Counted from the stretch's first letter, positions 8,326 through 15,761 are shown. The stretch: DNA of 42,056 nucleotides from an uncultured Lachnospira sp. (GCA_947628875.1 CANRBP010000002.1:1-42056); one strand, 5' to 3'. The notes: generated from the letters alone by a model not told the origin. Program-made: numbers and translations.

Positions 8326-9621
8326 ATGTCACAATATAAAGTAAAAAAGATCCGGCACGCTGCGGACTGCACAGTTGAGGTGCCGGGTTCAAAAAGTATC
8401 ACAAACAGAGCGCTGCTTATGGCAGCGCTTTCTGACGGAGAATGCCGTTTGGACGGAGTGCTTTTTTCCGATGATTCCCGTCATTTTTTGTCTTGCCTGT
8501 CTGAGCTGGGTTATGAGGTTGATGTTCATGAACCGGAAAAATATGCTGTTATCCGGGGTACTGGCGGACGCCTGCCGAAAAAGTCGGCATCTGTTTATGC
8601 TGGCAGCGCCGGTACTGCGGCACGGTTTTTAACAGCGATGCTGGCGGTCTCTGACGGTGAATATGTTATTGACGCGTCTGCGCAGATGCGGAAACGTCCA
8701 ATGCAGCCGCTGTTTGAGGCTTTAACTTCAATGGGGGCAGAATTTACGTTTTTGGAGCAGGAAGGCTGCCTGCCTGTACGCGTAAAGGGCGCTGCCTGCG
8801 GAGGCGCAAGGCCGGGTACGGAAGTATCAATAGATATCAGCAAAAGCACGCAGTTTTTAAGCGCGCTGATGATGGCGGCGCCGGGGACAGGCTCAGGCCT
8901 TCGTATCCATATTTCCAGCGCCAAAACGGAAGGTTCTTATATACGCATAACAATGCAAATGATGCAGCAGTTTGGCTGCCATGTAAATCACGAGGGCAGT
9001 CTTTATGAGATTGCTGAGAATCAGCACTACCGCCATGGGATTTACAGGATTGAACCTGATGTGTCAGCTGCCTGCTATTTTTATGCGGCGGCTGCCTTGA
9101 CAGGCGGAAGCGTGCTTGTTAAGAATGTATATTTCAGCTCTATGCAGGGAGATATGCGTTTCCTGGACGTATTGAGGCAGATGGGCTGCAAGGTTGAAGA
9201 AGAACCGGAAGGAATACGCGTGACCGGGCCGGCAGGCGGAAGTTATCCCGGAGTCGATGTAGATATGAATGATTTTTCGGATCAGGCGATGACGCTTGCA
9301 GTACTGGCGGCATTTGCCACGACGCCGACTTATATACGCAATATCGGCCATATAAGGCTTCAGGAGTCAGACAGGATACGCGGCATCGTGACAGAACTGA
9401 CAAGGCTTGGCGTAAAGGCTGAGGAAGAAGAAAACGCGATACGCATTTTCCCGTCAGAAGTAGTGCCGGGGGTCGTCCAGACATATGAGGATCATCGAAT
9501 GGCTATGGCATTTGCGCTTGCAGGACTCCGATGCGATGGAATCGTGATTGACGGATGCGAGTGCTGCGCCAAGACATTTGAAAATTATTTTGATGTACTT
9601 GATAAGCTTGTGCAAGCATAG
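8326..9621 (+). CDS. aroA: 3-phosphoshikimate 1-carboxyvinyltransferase (EPSP synthase)
   Basis: Sixth step of the shikimate pathway, joining PEP and shikimate-3-phosphate. Motifs in order: GSKSITNRALLMAALSDG, SAGTAARFLTAML (the PEP-binding loop), MRKRPMQPL, DISKSTQFLSALMMAAP, DFSDQAMTLAVLAAFA, the second signature IRLQESDRI and TYEDHRMAMAFALAGL. Length of 431 residues is standard. AAGGTGG lies just upstream of the ATG. It follows citrate synthase by 19 bases. No other aro genes are nearby, so the position does not reflect an aromatic operon. Confidence 0.95.
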   Translation: MSQYKVKKIRHAADCTVEVPGSKSITNRALLMAALSDGECRLDGVLFSDDSRHFLSCLSELGYEVDVHEPEKYAVIRGTGGRLPKKSASVYAGSAGTAARFLTAMLAVSDGEYVIDASAQMRKRPMQPLFEALTSMGAEFTFLEQEGCLPVRVKGAACGGARPGTEVSIDISKSTQFLSALMMAAPGTGSGLRIHISSAKTEGSYIRITMQMMQQFGCHVNHEGSLYEIAENQHYRHGIYRIEPDVSAACYFYAAAALTGGSVLVKNVYFSSMQGDMRFLDVLRQMGCKVEEEPEGIRVTGPAGGSYPGVDVDMNDFSDQAMTLAVLAAFATTPTYIRNIGHIRLQESDRIRGIVTELTRLGVKAEEEENAIRIFPSEVVPGVVQTYEDHRMAMAFALAGLRCDGIVIDGCECCAKTFENYFDVLDKLVQA

Positions 9622-9681
9622 AAAAAAGGTTGACAGAGGGAGTATAATAGCAGCAAGGGAAGCATAGGGAAATATGTATGC

Positions 9682-9722
9682 TTTACGTGCCCGGAAAGCG
9701 CAAGTCCGGGGCGGTAAATTTT
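9682..9722 (+). promoter_or_regulatory. Stable stem-loop in the leader of the CobW-type gene
   Basis: An outer stem TTTAC/GTAAA encloses GCCCGGA/TCCGGGGC (one bulged G) around an AAGCGCAAG loop, and TTTTA follows directly. It looks like either a weak intrinsic terminator or an attenuator hairpin. Only 22 bases separate it from the ATG at 9745, so the gene's promoter must lie before it. A TATAAT at 9643-9648 is a possible -10, but TTGACA at 9630 is only seven bases before it. Confidence 0.5.
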
Positions 9723-9744
9723 ATGCGCAGAAATGAGGATTATT

Positions 9745-10935
9745 ATGACAAAAGTAGATATTATATCAGGATTTTTAGGAGCTGGAAAAACAACGCTTAT
9801 CAGCAAGCTGCTCAAAGAGGCGCTTAATGGCGAGCAGGTGGTGCTGATCGAAAATGAATTTGGCGAGATTGGCATTGACGGCGGTTTTTTAAAGGATTCC
9901 GGCGTTGAGATCAGGGAAATGAACTCAGGCTGTATATGCTGTTCTCTTGTCGGGGACTTTGGCACATCTTTGAAAGAAGTTGTGGATAAATATCATCCGG
10001 ACAGGATTATTATTGAACCGTCCGGGGTAGGCAAGCTGTCCGATGTGATTAAGGCGGTAAAGGATCTGCATATTGAGCAGGAGATCTGCCTGAACAGCGC
10101 GTCTACGGTTGCTGATGCCTCCAAGGTAAAGGTTTATATGAAAAATTTTGGCGAATTTTTTAATAACCAGATTGAACACGCAGGAACTATTATTTTGAGC
10201 CGTACACAGAATATAGGGGAGGACAAACTGGCAAAGGCAATAGAGATGATACGCGGACTTAATGAAAAGGCGCATATTATCACAACTCCTTGGGATTCTC
10301 TGGAAGGTGCGCAGATACTCGGCGCGATGGAGAATGTCACAAGCCTTGAGCTGGAAATGCTGGCGGAGCAGGCAGAAAAGGCTCATGCCGAGCATGAAGC
10401 GGAGCACCATCACGATCATGATGGAGACTGCTGCTGCCATCATCATGACCACGACCATGAGCATGATCACGACCACGACCATGAGCATGATCACGACCAC
10501 GAACATGACCATGATCACGACCACGATCATGAACATGACCATGAGCATGAGCATGATCACGGACATGATCACGACCACGATCACGATCATGACCACGGAC
10601 ATGAGCATGATCACCATCACGATCACGACCATGATCACCACCACCATCATGCGGACGAGGTATTTACAAGCTGGGGCGTGGAGACGCCGAACAAGTTTGA
10701 CCGCACAGCGCTTGACGGCATCTTGAAGCAGCTTGCCAATACGCAGGAGTATGGCAGCATTCTCAGGGCAAAGGGAATGCTTGAGGATAATGACGGCAGC
10801 TGGATGTATTTTGACCTGGTGCCGGAGGAATATGAGATACGAGATGGAAAGCCGGATTATACAGGGCGTATTTGCGTGATAGGCGCAGAATTAAAGGAAG
10901 ATGCACTGAAAAAATTATTTCAGCTTGCGGACTGA
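9745..10935 (+). CDS. CobW/COG0523-family GTPase with a long His/Asp metal-binding tract
   Basis: Probable metallochaperone GTPase of the CobW/P47K family, acting in the cytoplasm, most likely on zinc, nickel or cobalt. Walker A is GFLGAGKTT near residue 8, followed by ENEFGEIGIDG, the family metal site GCICC near 60, IIIEPSG as Walker B-like motif, and a C-terminal CobW_C domain (YGSILRAKGML, then WMYFDLVPEEYEI). The usual NKxD guanine motif reads SRTQ (IILSRTQNIGE), a change I recall in some Firmicute members. Between the two domains is a tract of roughly 90 residues with about 45 His alternating with Asp/Glu and a CCC. The ATG at 9745, with GAGG six bases upstream, is preferred over track start 9733. 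Product length is 396. Confidence 0.9.
   Translation: MTKVDIISGFLGAGKTTLISKLLKEALNGEQVVLIENEFGEIGIDGGFLKDSGVEIREMNSGCICCSLVGDFGTSLKEVVDKYHPDRIIIEPSGVGKLSDVIKAVKDLHIEQEICLNSASTVADASKVKVYMKNFGEFFNNQIEHAGTIILSRTQNIGEDKLAKAIEMIRGLNEKAHIITTPWDSLEGAQILGAMENVTSLELEMLAEQAEKAHAEHEAEHHHDHDGDCCCHHHDHDHEHDHDHDHEHDHDHEHDHDHDHDHEHDHEHEHDHGHDHDHDHDHDHGHEHDHHHDHDHDHHHHHADEVFTSWGVETPNKFDRTALDGILKQLANTQEYGSILRAKGMLEDNDGSWMYFDLVPEEYEIRDGKPDYTGRICVIGAELKEDALKKLFQLAD
10384..10650 (+). repeat. Degenerate hexanucleotide repeat encoding the His/Asp tract
   Basis: About 270 bases of CAT/CAC codons alternating with GAC/GAT/GAG, seen as repeated short blocks such as CATGACCACGACCATGAG. It stays in frame and is coding. 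Such repeats can change length by slippage or recombination, which would alter the number of metal ligands. Confidence 0.9.
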
Positions 10936-10949
10936 GAGTGAAAAATAAA

Positions 10950-10971
10950 CTTTCCGTTTTATGCGCGGAAG
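10950..10971 (+). promoter_or_regulatory. Small hairpin and duplicated leader motif before the second GTPase
   Basis: TTCCG pairs with CGGAA around TTTTATGCG. The region shares TTTTATGCGC and GCGCAGAAATGAGG with the leader of the upstream GTPase gene, separated here by 12 extra bases. The last part contains the ribosome-binding site. Confidence 0.45.
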
Positions 10972-10993
10972 ACAGCGCAGAAATGAGGTAAAT

Positions 10994-11941
10994 ATGGCAC
11001 AAGAACAATATCAGATCCCGATATTTTTAATTAATGGCCAACTGGACAGTGGAAAAACCAGGTTTATTTCGGACACGATTGAAATGGGGCAGTTTGCAGA
11101 GGCTAAAAATAAGCTGCTGATAGTGTGCGAGGAGGGGGAGGAAGAGTACGATGAAAAAATGCTTGCGGATAACGGCGTGAGCATGGTTGTACTGGAAAAA
11201 GAAGAATTTACGGAGGAGCGGCTGAAAGCGTTGGATAAGCAGTATGATCCATGGCTGGTCATTGTTGAGTATAATGGCATGTGGGAGCCTTCGCTTATTT
11301 TTGAGACGGCAAAGCCGTATGGCTGGGAGATTTATCAGACGATCACCCTGTTCAACGCCATGACGTTCAGCGTTCAATGGCCGAATATGAAAGCAATTAT
11401 GGCGGAAACGGTAAAATATGTGGATATGGTCATATTTAACCGCTGCAAATCAAGCATGGATCTTGGAAGCTACCGCAGGAGCATGAAAGCATTAAATTCA
11501 GCCGTACAGATCGTATTTGAGGATCAAAAGGGTGATATGATGTCAATTGCCGAGCAGCTGCCATATGATCTCAATGCCGATATTATAGAAGTTGATGACT
11601 GTGATTATGGCATCTGGTATATGGATGTGTCGGAGCGGCCGGAGGTTTATAAGGGAAAGACTGTGCGCTTTAAAGGGCAGGTCATGAAAAACAAATATTT
11701 TAAGGAAAAAAATTTTGTACCGGGGCGGAAAGTTATGACTTGCTGCGCAGATGATACGACATTTATCGGTTATATCAGTTTTTATGATAAAATTTCATCG
11801 CTTGAAAATAAACAGTGGGTGAAGGTAACGGCGAGAATAGAGTACGAATTTCAGATGGCTTACAAGAAAAAAGGGCCGGTGCTTTATGTGAGCGAGGCTG
11901 TTGAGGCGGATCCGCCAAAGGACGAACTGGTTTATTTCTAA
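10994..11941 (+). CDS. Degenerate CobW-like P-loop protein fused to a YcgQ/TIGR03943-like C-terminal domain
   Basis: A 315-residue protein that appears to be a diverged paralogue of the preceding GTPase. The N-terminus has a P-loop NGQLDSGKTRF, then LIVCEEGEEEYDE where CobW has ENEFGE, VIVEYNGMWEP aligning with IIIEPSGVG, and MVIFNRCKSS aligning with IILSRTQ. The CxCC metal site is missing. The C-terminal 110 residues (VRFKGQVMKNKYF, FVPGRKVMTCCADDTTFIGY, QWVKVTARIEYEF, GPVLYVSEAVEADPP) resemble the C-terminal part of YcgQ/TIGR03943 proteins, which partner a YcgR permease in Bacillus. No permease gene is adjacent here. The ATG at 10994 with GAGG upstream is preferred over 10961. Function is unknown; a metal-linked role with its neighbour is an inference. 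Confidence 0.7.
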   Translation: MAQEQYQIPIFLINGQLDSGKTRFISDTIEMGQFAEAKNKLLIVCEEGEEEYDEKMLADNGVSMVVLEKEEFTEERLKALDKQYDPWLVIVEYNGMWEPSLIFETAKPYGWEIYQTITLFNAMTFSVQWPNMKAIMAETVKYVDMVIFNRCKSSMDLGSYRRSMKALNSAVQIVFEDQKGDMMSIAEQLPYDLNADIIEVDDCDYGIWYMDVSERPEVYKGKTVRFKGQVMKNKYFKEKNFVPGRKVMTCCADDTTFIGYISFYDKISSLENKQWVKVTARIEYEFQMAYKKKGPVLYVSEAVEADPPKDELVYF

Positions 11942-11958
11942 GCTGGATGGGACTGCAT

Positions 11959-12858
11959 ATGATACAAGATATTTTTCCTAAACATTTGGATAACCATTAT
12001 GAAAATACAGCGCCGCAGGAAAAAGATACTGTCTTTTTGTTTGAGGGGAACAAGGTTATGGGCAGGCTTGAGGGGGAAAGCGTGCTTTATCCGGATTACC
12101 GGACATTTGCAGAACATGCAGGCTGCAAGATGCAATTTATTTATCTGTTCTCTATCGATGGGCAGCGCTTTTTTCTGGCGATGGCTGGCGGCGAACCGGA
12201 AAAGGGGTCTTTTCTTGGCGAAATGGCCGATTCGGAGGTACATGCGCAAAAAGAGGAACTCCTGCCAGGTTATGTTTTTATAGGAGTAAATGTATTCCGC
12301 AACGCAAAGCCGAGGGAAGTATCGTTTGCAGCCATTACGGCATACCATTTGTATGGCTGGTACAGAGACAACAGGTTTTGCGGAAGGTGTGGGCGGCCAT
12401 TGGCGCATTCGGACAAAGAGAGGATGCTCAGATGCACGTCTTGCGGCAATATGGTTTTTCCTAAAATATGCCCGGCGGTGATCGTTGGCATAACAGACGG
12501 CGACAGGATTTTACTGACCAAGTATGCAGGCAGGTCATATAAAAATTATGCGCTGGTTGCCGGATATACGGAAATAGGCGAGACGCTTGAGCAGACTGTA
12601 GAACGTGAAGTGCTTGAAGAAGTGGGACTGCATGTGAAAAATATACGCTACTATAAGAGCCAGCCGTGGGCGCTCAGCGGTTCGCTGCTTGCCGGATTTT
12701 ACTGCGAGCTGGACGGCAGCAGCACTATCAAGCTGCAGGAGGAGGAATTGTCTGTTGGCGTATGGGTGCATGCTGATGAACTGGATACGCAAGATGACGG
12801 AGTCAGCCTGACGCGAGAGATGATATCGAAATTTGCAAAAGAACACCGCCGCGTGTAG
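11959..12858 (+). CDS. nudC: NAD+ diphosphatase / NADH pyrophosphatase (Nudix)
   Basis: Nudix hydrolase of the NudC type, splitting NAD(H) to NMN(H) and AMP and, in several bacteria, removing NAD caps from RNA. The N-terminal domain is followed by a zinc ribbon (FCGRCGRPL with CTSCGNMVFP), the Nudix box running from GYTEIGE to REVLEEVGL, and the family marker SQPWALSGSLLAGF. Length of about 300 residues fits. Start may be ATG 11947 (track) or 11959; GGATGGG at 11945-11951 favours the second. It starts 17 bases after the YcgQ-like gene, so cotranscription is likely. Confidence 0.92.
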   Translation: MIQDIFPKHLDNHYENTAPQEKDTVFLFEGNKVMGRLEGESVLYPDYRTFAEHAGCKMQFIYLFSIDGQRFFLAMAGGEPEKGSFLGEMADSEVHAQKEELLPGYVFIGVNVFRNAKPREVSFAAITAYHLYGWYRDNRFCGRCGRPLAHSDKERMLRCTSCGNMVFPKICPAVIVGITDGDRILLTKYAGRSYKNYALVAGYTEIGETLEQTVEREVLEEVGLHVKNIRYYKSQPWALSGSLLAGFYCELDGSSTIKLQEEELSVGVWVHADELDTQDDGVSLTREMISKFAKEHRRV

Positions 12859-12932
12859 GCGCGCCGCCTTAACGGGCATTTTGCGGATATTTGCGCATAT
12901 ACTGTAGTGATTGGGATATCGCGGAGGTATCA

Positions 12933-13571
12933 ATGTTAAATTATCTGTGGGGACTGATGATTGTTATCGGGATTATCTATGGGGCGCTTACAGGAAATAT
13001 GCAGGCTGTAGGTGATGGCGCACTGGCTTCGGCTAAGGAAGCCGTATCGCTGTGCATAACTATGGCTGGCGTTATGGCGTTGTGGACAGGAATGATGGAA
13101 ATCGCCAGCCGGTCCGGCCTTATTGCGCAGTGTACGCGCATGATATCGCCGGTTATGCGCTGGCTTTTTCCAAATGTTCCTGCGGATCATGAAGCGATGG
13201 GGCATATGACAGCAAATGTTATTGCAAATGTGCTGGGACTTGGGTGGGCGGCAACGCCGGCCGGCTTAAAAGCAATGGAGTCGCTCAAAAAGCTGGAAGA
13301 TGAACGGCAGCGTGGGAATAATGAAAGCAGGCGCGGCATAGCCAGCAATGAAATGTGTACATTTTTAGTTTTAAATATATCTTCACTTCAGCTGATTCCT
13401 GTCAATATGATTGCATACAGGAGCCAGTACGGAAGCGTGGCTCCGACAGCAATAGTTGGTCCGGCTATCGCTGCTACGGCTGTAAGCACGCTGGCAGCCG
13501 TGTTGTTCTGCAAGGTGATGGAGCGCATGTTTGATATGGACAGGGCAAAGAAATCAGGCTTAAAGAACTGA
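12933..13571 (+). CDS. spmA: Spore maturation protein A
   Basis: Integral membrane protein needed for full spore core dehydration in Bacillus; acts in the sporulating cell with SpmB. The sequence has the nucleoside-recognition/Gate-like fold pattern, with MLNYLWGLMIVIGIIYG at the start, EAVSLCITMAGVMALWTGMMEIA, HMTANVIANVLGLGWAATP and TFLVLNISSLQLIPVNMIAYR. Length of 212 residues from ATG 12933 fits; GCGGAGGT upstream supports this start over track start 12891. spmB follows after an unusually long gap of about 140 bases. Confidence 0.92.
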   Translation: MLNYLWGLMIVIGIIYGALTGNMQAVGDGALASAKEAVSLCITMAGVMALWTGMMEIASRSGLIAQCTRMISPVMRWLFPNVPADHEAMGHMTANVIANVLGLGWAATPAGLKAMESLKKLEDERQRGNNESRRGIASNEMCTFLVLNISSLQLIPVNMIAYRSQYGSVAPTAIVGPAIAATAVSTLAAVLFCKVMERMFDMDRAKKSGLKN

Positions 13572-13652
13572 CATAAATGTACTGTTATATACGTATGATA
13601 CCGATTTGAAAGTGAATGTCAGAGCAAAAGAATAAAATATCTTGCGACAGGC

Positions 13653-13680
13653 ATAATAAGGGAATCAGCAGCATAGTATA
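13653..13680 (+). promoter_or_regulatory. Possible sporulation sigma (sigma-E-like) promoter before spmB
   Basis: ATA, 16 bases, CATAGTATA resembles the sigma-E/sigma-K type pattern (ATA near -35, CATAnnnTA at -10). In Bacillus, spm genes belong to a sigma-E-controlled operon. The match is short and the region AT-rich, so this is tentative. Confidence 0.3.
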
Positions 13681-13712
13681 TAATAAGTCTTGCTGTGTAT
13701 TGGCTGCGATAC

Positions 13713-14240
13713 ATGAAATTTATTATATTGACATCATCATTTATCATTCCGCTGATGATTTTTTTTATCGTTGTGCATGGAATGCTGAACAAAACAAAAA
13801 TATATGATGCTTTTGCGGATGGAGCCAAAGACGGTATTAAAACGGTTGCAGGCATTGCTCCAACGCTGATAGGGTTAATGGTTGCGGTAGAAATTTTGCG
13901 TGCGTCAGGATTCCTCGATTTTTTAGGAGGAAAGCTCAGTATAGTCATGGGATGGATAGGATTCCCATCGCAGCTTGTGCCGCTGACGCTTGTGAAAATG
14001 TTCAGTTCATCGGCGGCAACCGGACTGCTGCTTGATGTATTTAAGCAATATGGAACCGACTCTTACACAGGTCTGATCGCGTCCATAATGATGAGCTGTA
14101 CAGAAACTATATTCTACACGATGTCCGTTTACTTCATGGCTGCGCGGGTTTCAAAAACCCGCTGGACTTTGGCAGGCGCGCTTTTTTCCACACTGGCAGG
14201 AACAGCTGCCAGCGTGATACTTGCAGGAATGATGAGGTAA
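13713..14240 (+). CDS. spmB: Spore maturation protein B
   Basis: Membrane partner of SpmA with the same nucleoside-recognition-type fold; required for spore maturation. The protein opens MKFIILTSSFIIPLMIFFIV, followed by IKTVAGIAPTLIGLMVAVEILRASG, KMFSSSAATGLLLDVFKQYG and SCTETIFYTMSVYFMA, all typical. The track start GTG 13695 adds six residues; ATG 13713 matches the family start, although its ribosome-binding site is weak. Product is 175 residues. Separated from spmA by 141 bases that contain a sporulation-type promoter candidate. Confidence 0.92.
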   Translation: MKFIILTSSFIIPLMIFFIVVHGMLNKTKIYDAFADGAKDGIKTVAGIAPTLIGLMVAVEILRASGFLDFLGGKLSIVMGWIGFPSQLVPLTLVKMFSSSAATGLLLDVFKQYGTDSYTGLIASIMMSCTETIFYTMSVYFMAARVSKTRWTLAGALFSTLAGTAASVILAGMMR

Positions 14241-14283
14241 AAGGCTTCATTGGTAATAAGCGTAAAATGCTGTTATCTGCAAA

Positions 14284-14307
14284 TCATGCCTGCGAGATTT
14301 TGCATGA
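14284..14307. terminator. Inverted repeat between convergent spmB and the GH25 gene
   Basis: TCATGC and GCATGA pair around a 12-base loop, eight bases beyond the stop of the minus-strand lysozyme gene. A TTTGC follows on the minus strand. It could be a weak terminator for either gene. Confidence 0.3.
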
Positions 14308-14315
14308 AGAAGCTC

Positions 14316-15389
14316 TTAGTCCCATGTTTTGAAGCTTATATTAATATCAACATCACCATTTATGCCGTCTATTTTTCCGGTGCTTGTATACTGCCACATT
14401 GAAAATTCGTAAGGCATGTATGGTTCGTCACTGTAATAGGCAAACCATTTTTCATAGGGTTCAAGACGCGTAATGTCTATCATGCCTGCAAAGCATTTAA
14501 GGTTGCCATAAACAAGCGGCGTATACCCAGCCTCTTTAATTCGCTCGCAAAACGCGATGATAATATCGGTAAGCTCTTCTGCGCTTAAATCCTGCTGCCG
14601 GTAAGTATCTCCGGCAATTTCTTCTACGTCCAGAGCAATCGGATATTTAATCTGATAAGGGCGTATCATATCCAATACAAAATCAGCTTCTTCAACGGCT
14701 TCTGCTGCAGAAATAGCCTGAGTAAAAAAGTATACGCCAACATCAAGCTCATTCTTTAGGGCGGACGTTATATTTTTTTCAAACGAAGTATCCGCAGTGA
14801 GGAGGCCTGAGCCATAAGCGCGATAGCCGCAGCGGATCATGACATACTCAACGCCGGAATTATGTACTTTTGAAAAATCAATGCTGCCCTGGTAACGGGA
14901 AACATCAATTCCTTTATGTGATAAGAGTTGTCCGTTTTCTAAATATGTAATCTCACCTGAATCAGATTGCTCAAATGTTCCGTGAAGCTGGTTCATCTTC
15001 AGTTCTTTGTGTATGTCGGCAAAAATATAACGGTTGTCGTCCGTATAAACTATCTTATCCGGAAAATATTCACGCAGCAGCGAATTGACGCTTGTGCCAT
15101 TGGACAGGCGCTCCTGGATATCAGATAAAACATCTTCGCGGGCATCTGACCGGGCAGAAGCAACAGCCTCTGCAAGCTGCTCGGGCGTGTATGTCTCAAC
15201 CGAAGCAGTTACCGTCCGCATGCGGTTACGGTATATAAATATAAATATGATGCAGAGTGTCAGGCATACGGCAGCTATGATAGACAAAGAAATGATGATA
15301 ACCAAATGCCTTTTCTTCTTTGGCGGCGCAGCTGTACTGGCCTCAGGCTGCTCCGGCAGTTCATTATTATAATTGTTTTGTTCGTACAT
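14316..15389 (-). CDS. Membrane-anchored GH25 lysozyme
   Basis: Probable cell-wall muramidase. From ATG 15389 (GGAGG upstream) the 357-residue protein has a Pro/Glu-rich cytoplasmic N-terminus, one membrane segment at about 28-53 (KKKRHLVIIISLSIIAAV), an extracytoplasmic linker with a helical stretch (TPEQLAEAVASARSDAR), and a GH25 domain from about 159 to the end. Catalytic-site motifs are GIDVSRYQGSIDFSKV, YVMIRCGYRAYGSG, DVGVYFFTQAISAAEAVEEA and YPIALDVEE. The family cleaves the MurNAc-GlcNAc bond. The track start 15488 would add 33 unlikely residues. A consensus promoter lies 230 bases upstream, so the leader is long and contains 14-base tandem repeats. Confidence 0.9.
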   Translation of the reverse strand: MYEQNNYNNELPEQPEASTAAPPKKKRHLVIIISLSIIAAVCLTLCIIFIFIYRNRMRTVTASVETYTPEQLAEAVASARSDAREDVLSDIQERLSNGTSVNSLLREYFPDKIVYTDDNRYIFADIHKELKMNQLHGTFEQSDSGEITYLENGQLLSHKGIDVSRYQGSIDFSKVHNSGVEYVMIRCGYRAYGSGLLTADTSFEKNITSALKNELDVGVYFFTQAISAAEAVEEADFVLDMIRPYQIKYPIALDVEEIAGDTYRQQDLSAEELTDIIIAFCERIKEAGYTPLVYGNLKCFAGMIDITRLEPYEKWFAYYSDEPYMPYEFSMWQYTSTGKIDGINGDVDINISFKTWD

Positions 15390-15497
15390 AAAGCCTCCAT
15401 GTGTATCTCTCAAAATGATAATCGTATAAGGTATCTGCACTGCTTTGCATAAATCTGTATAAAGGAAACCAATCTGAGCCATAAGCAAAAGCTATAA

Positions 15498-15553
15498 GCA
15501 TCATGCTTTGAGCATCGAGCTTTGGGCATAAAGCTTTAAGCATCAGGCTTTAA
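15498..15553. repeat. 14-base tandem repeat in the leader of the GH25 gene
   Basis: Four direct copies of a 14-base unit: GCATCATGCTTTGA, GCATCGAGCTTTGG, GCATAAAGCTTTAA, GCATCAGGCTTTAA. Degenerate copies flank it (GCAAAAGCTATAA before, GCAGCAGGTTATGT after). Each unit contains GCTTT, and several make AAGCTT-type palindromes. On the minus strand it lies within the predicted 5' UTR of the lysozyme gene. Confidence 0.8.
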
Positions 15554-15616
15554 GCAGCAGGTTATGTATGGTTTATACAAAGCAGCATAGCAAGTATCAA
15601 TTAATTTACTGATTAT

Positions 15617-15645
15617 ATAATAGATTAATTATAAATAAATGTCAA
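15617..15645 (-). promoter_or_regulatory. Promoter for the GH25 lysozyme gene
   Basis: On the minus strand TTGACA, 17 bases, TATTAT. This is near-consensus and implies a leader of about 220 bases that includes the 14-base tandem repeat. Confidence 0.7.
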
Positions 15646-15688
15646 TAGCGGCAGCTGAAATTTTATTGATAAAATATAAAAAATTGTA

Positions 15689-15717
15689 TTGACAAATAAA
15701 CAGAATGGTGATAATAT
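15689..15717 (+). promoter_or_regulatory. Plus-strand promoter antisense to the DUF2508 gene
   Basis: TTGACA, 17 bases, TAATAT, overlapping GATAAT. The transcript would run through the DUF2508 gene in antisense and could reach the Tad operon at 16120. No other clear promoter was seen directly before the Tad operon. Confidence 0.6.
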
Positions 15718-15761
15718 ACTCATACAATACATCAAACATAAAAAATATACGAAAGTACAGT

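Larger units (their letters stand above)
15390..15761. other. 372-base gene-free region with divergent promoters and tandem repeats
   Basis: No convincing gene is present. It holds the GH25 leader, five or so 14-base repeat units and two back-to-back consensus promoters about 45 bases apart. The plus-strand 68-residue ORF starting at 15689 has no ribosome-binding site and is antisense to DUF2508. Confidence 0.6.

Noticed and set aside
9630-9648. TTGACA and TATAAT as a promoter before the CobW-type gene
   Set aside because: The spacing is only seven bases, so they cannot form a standard sigma-A promoter together; TATAAT alone is kept as a possible -10.
9925-10650. 241-residue minus-strand ORF rich in Met and Val
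   Set aside because: It is the antisense shadow of the His/Asp repeat in the CobW-type gene; low complexity and no ribosome-binding site.
10404-10650. CRISPR-like appearance of regular short repeats
   Set aside because: The repeat is an in-frame coding hexamer without distinct spacers, and no cas genes are present.
10262-10726. 154-residue plus-strand ORF rich in Met and Thr
   Set aside because: Out-of-frame reading of the same His-tract repeat.
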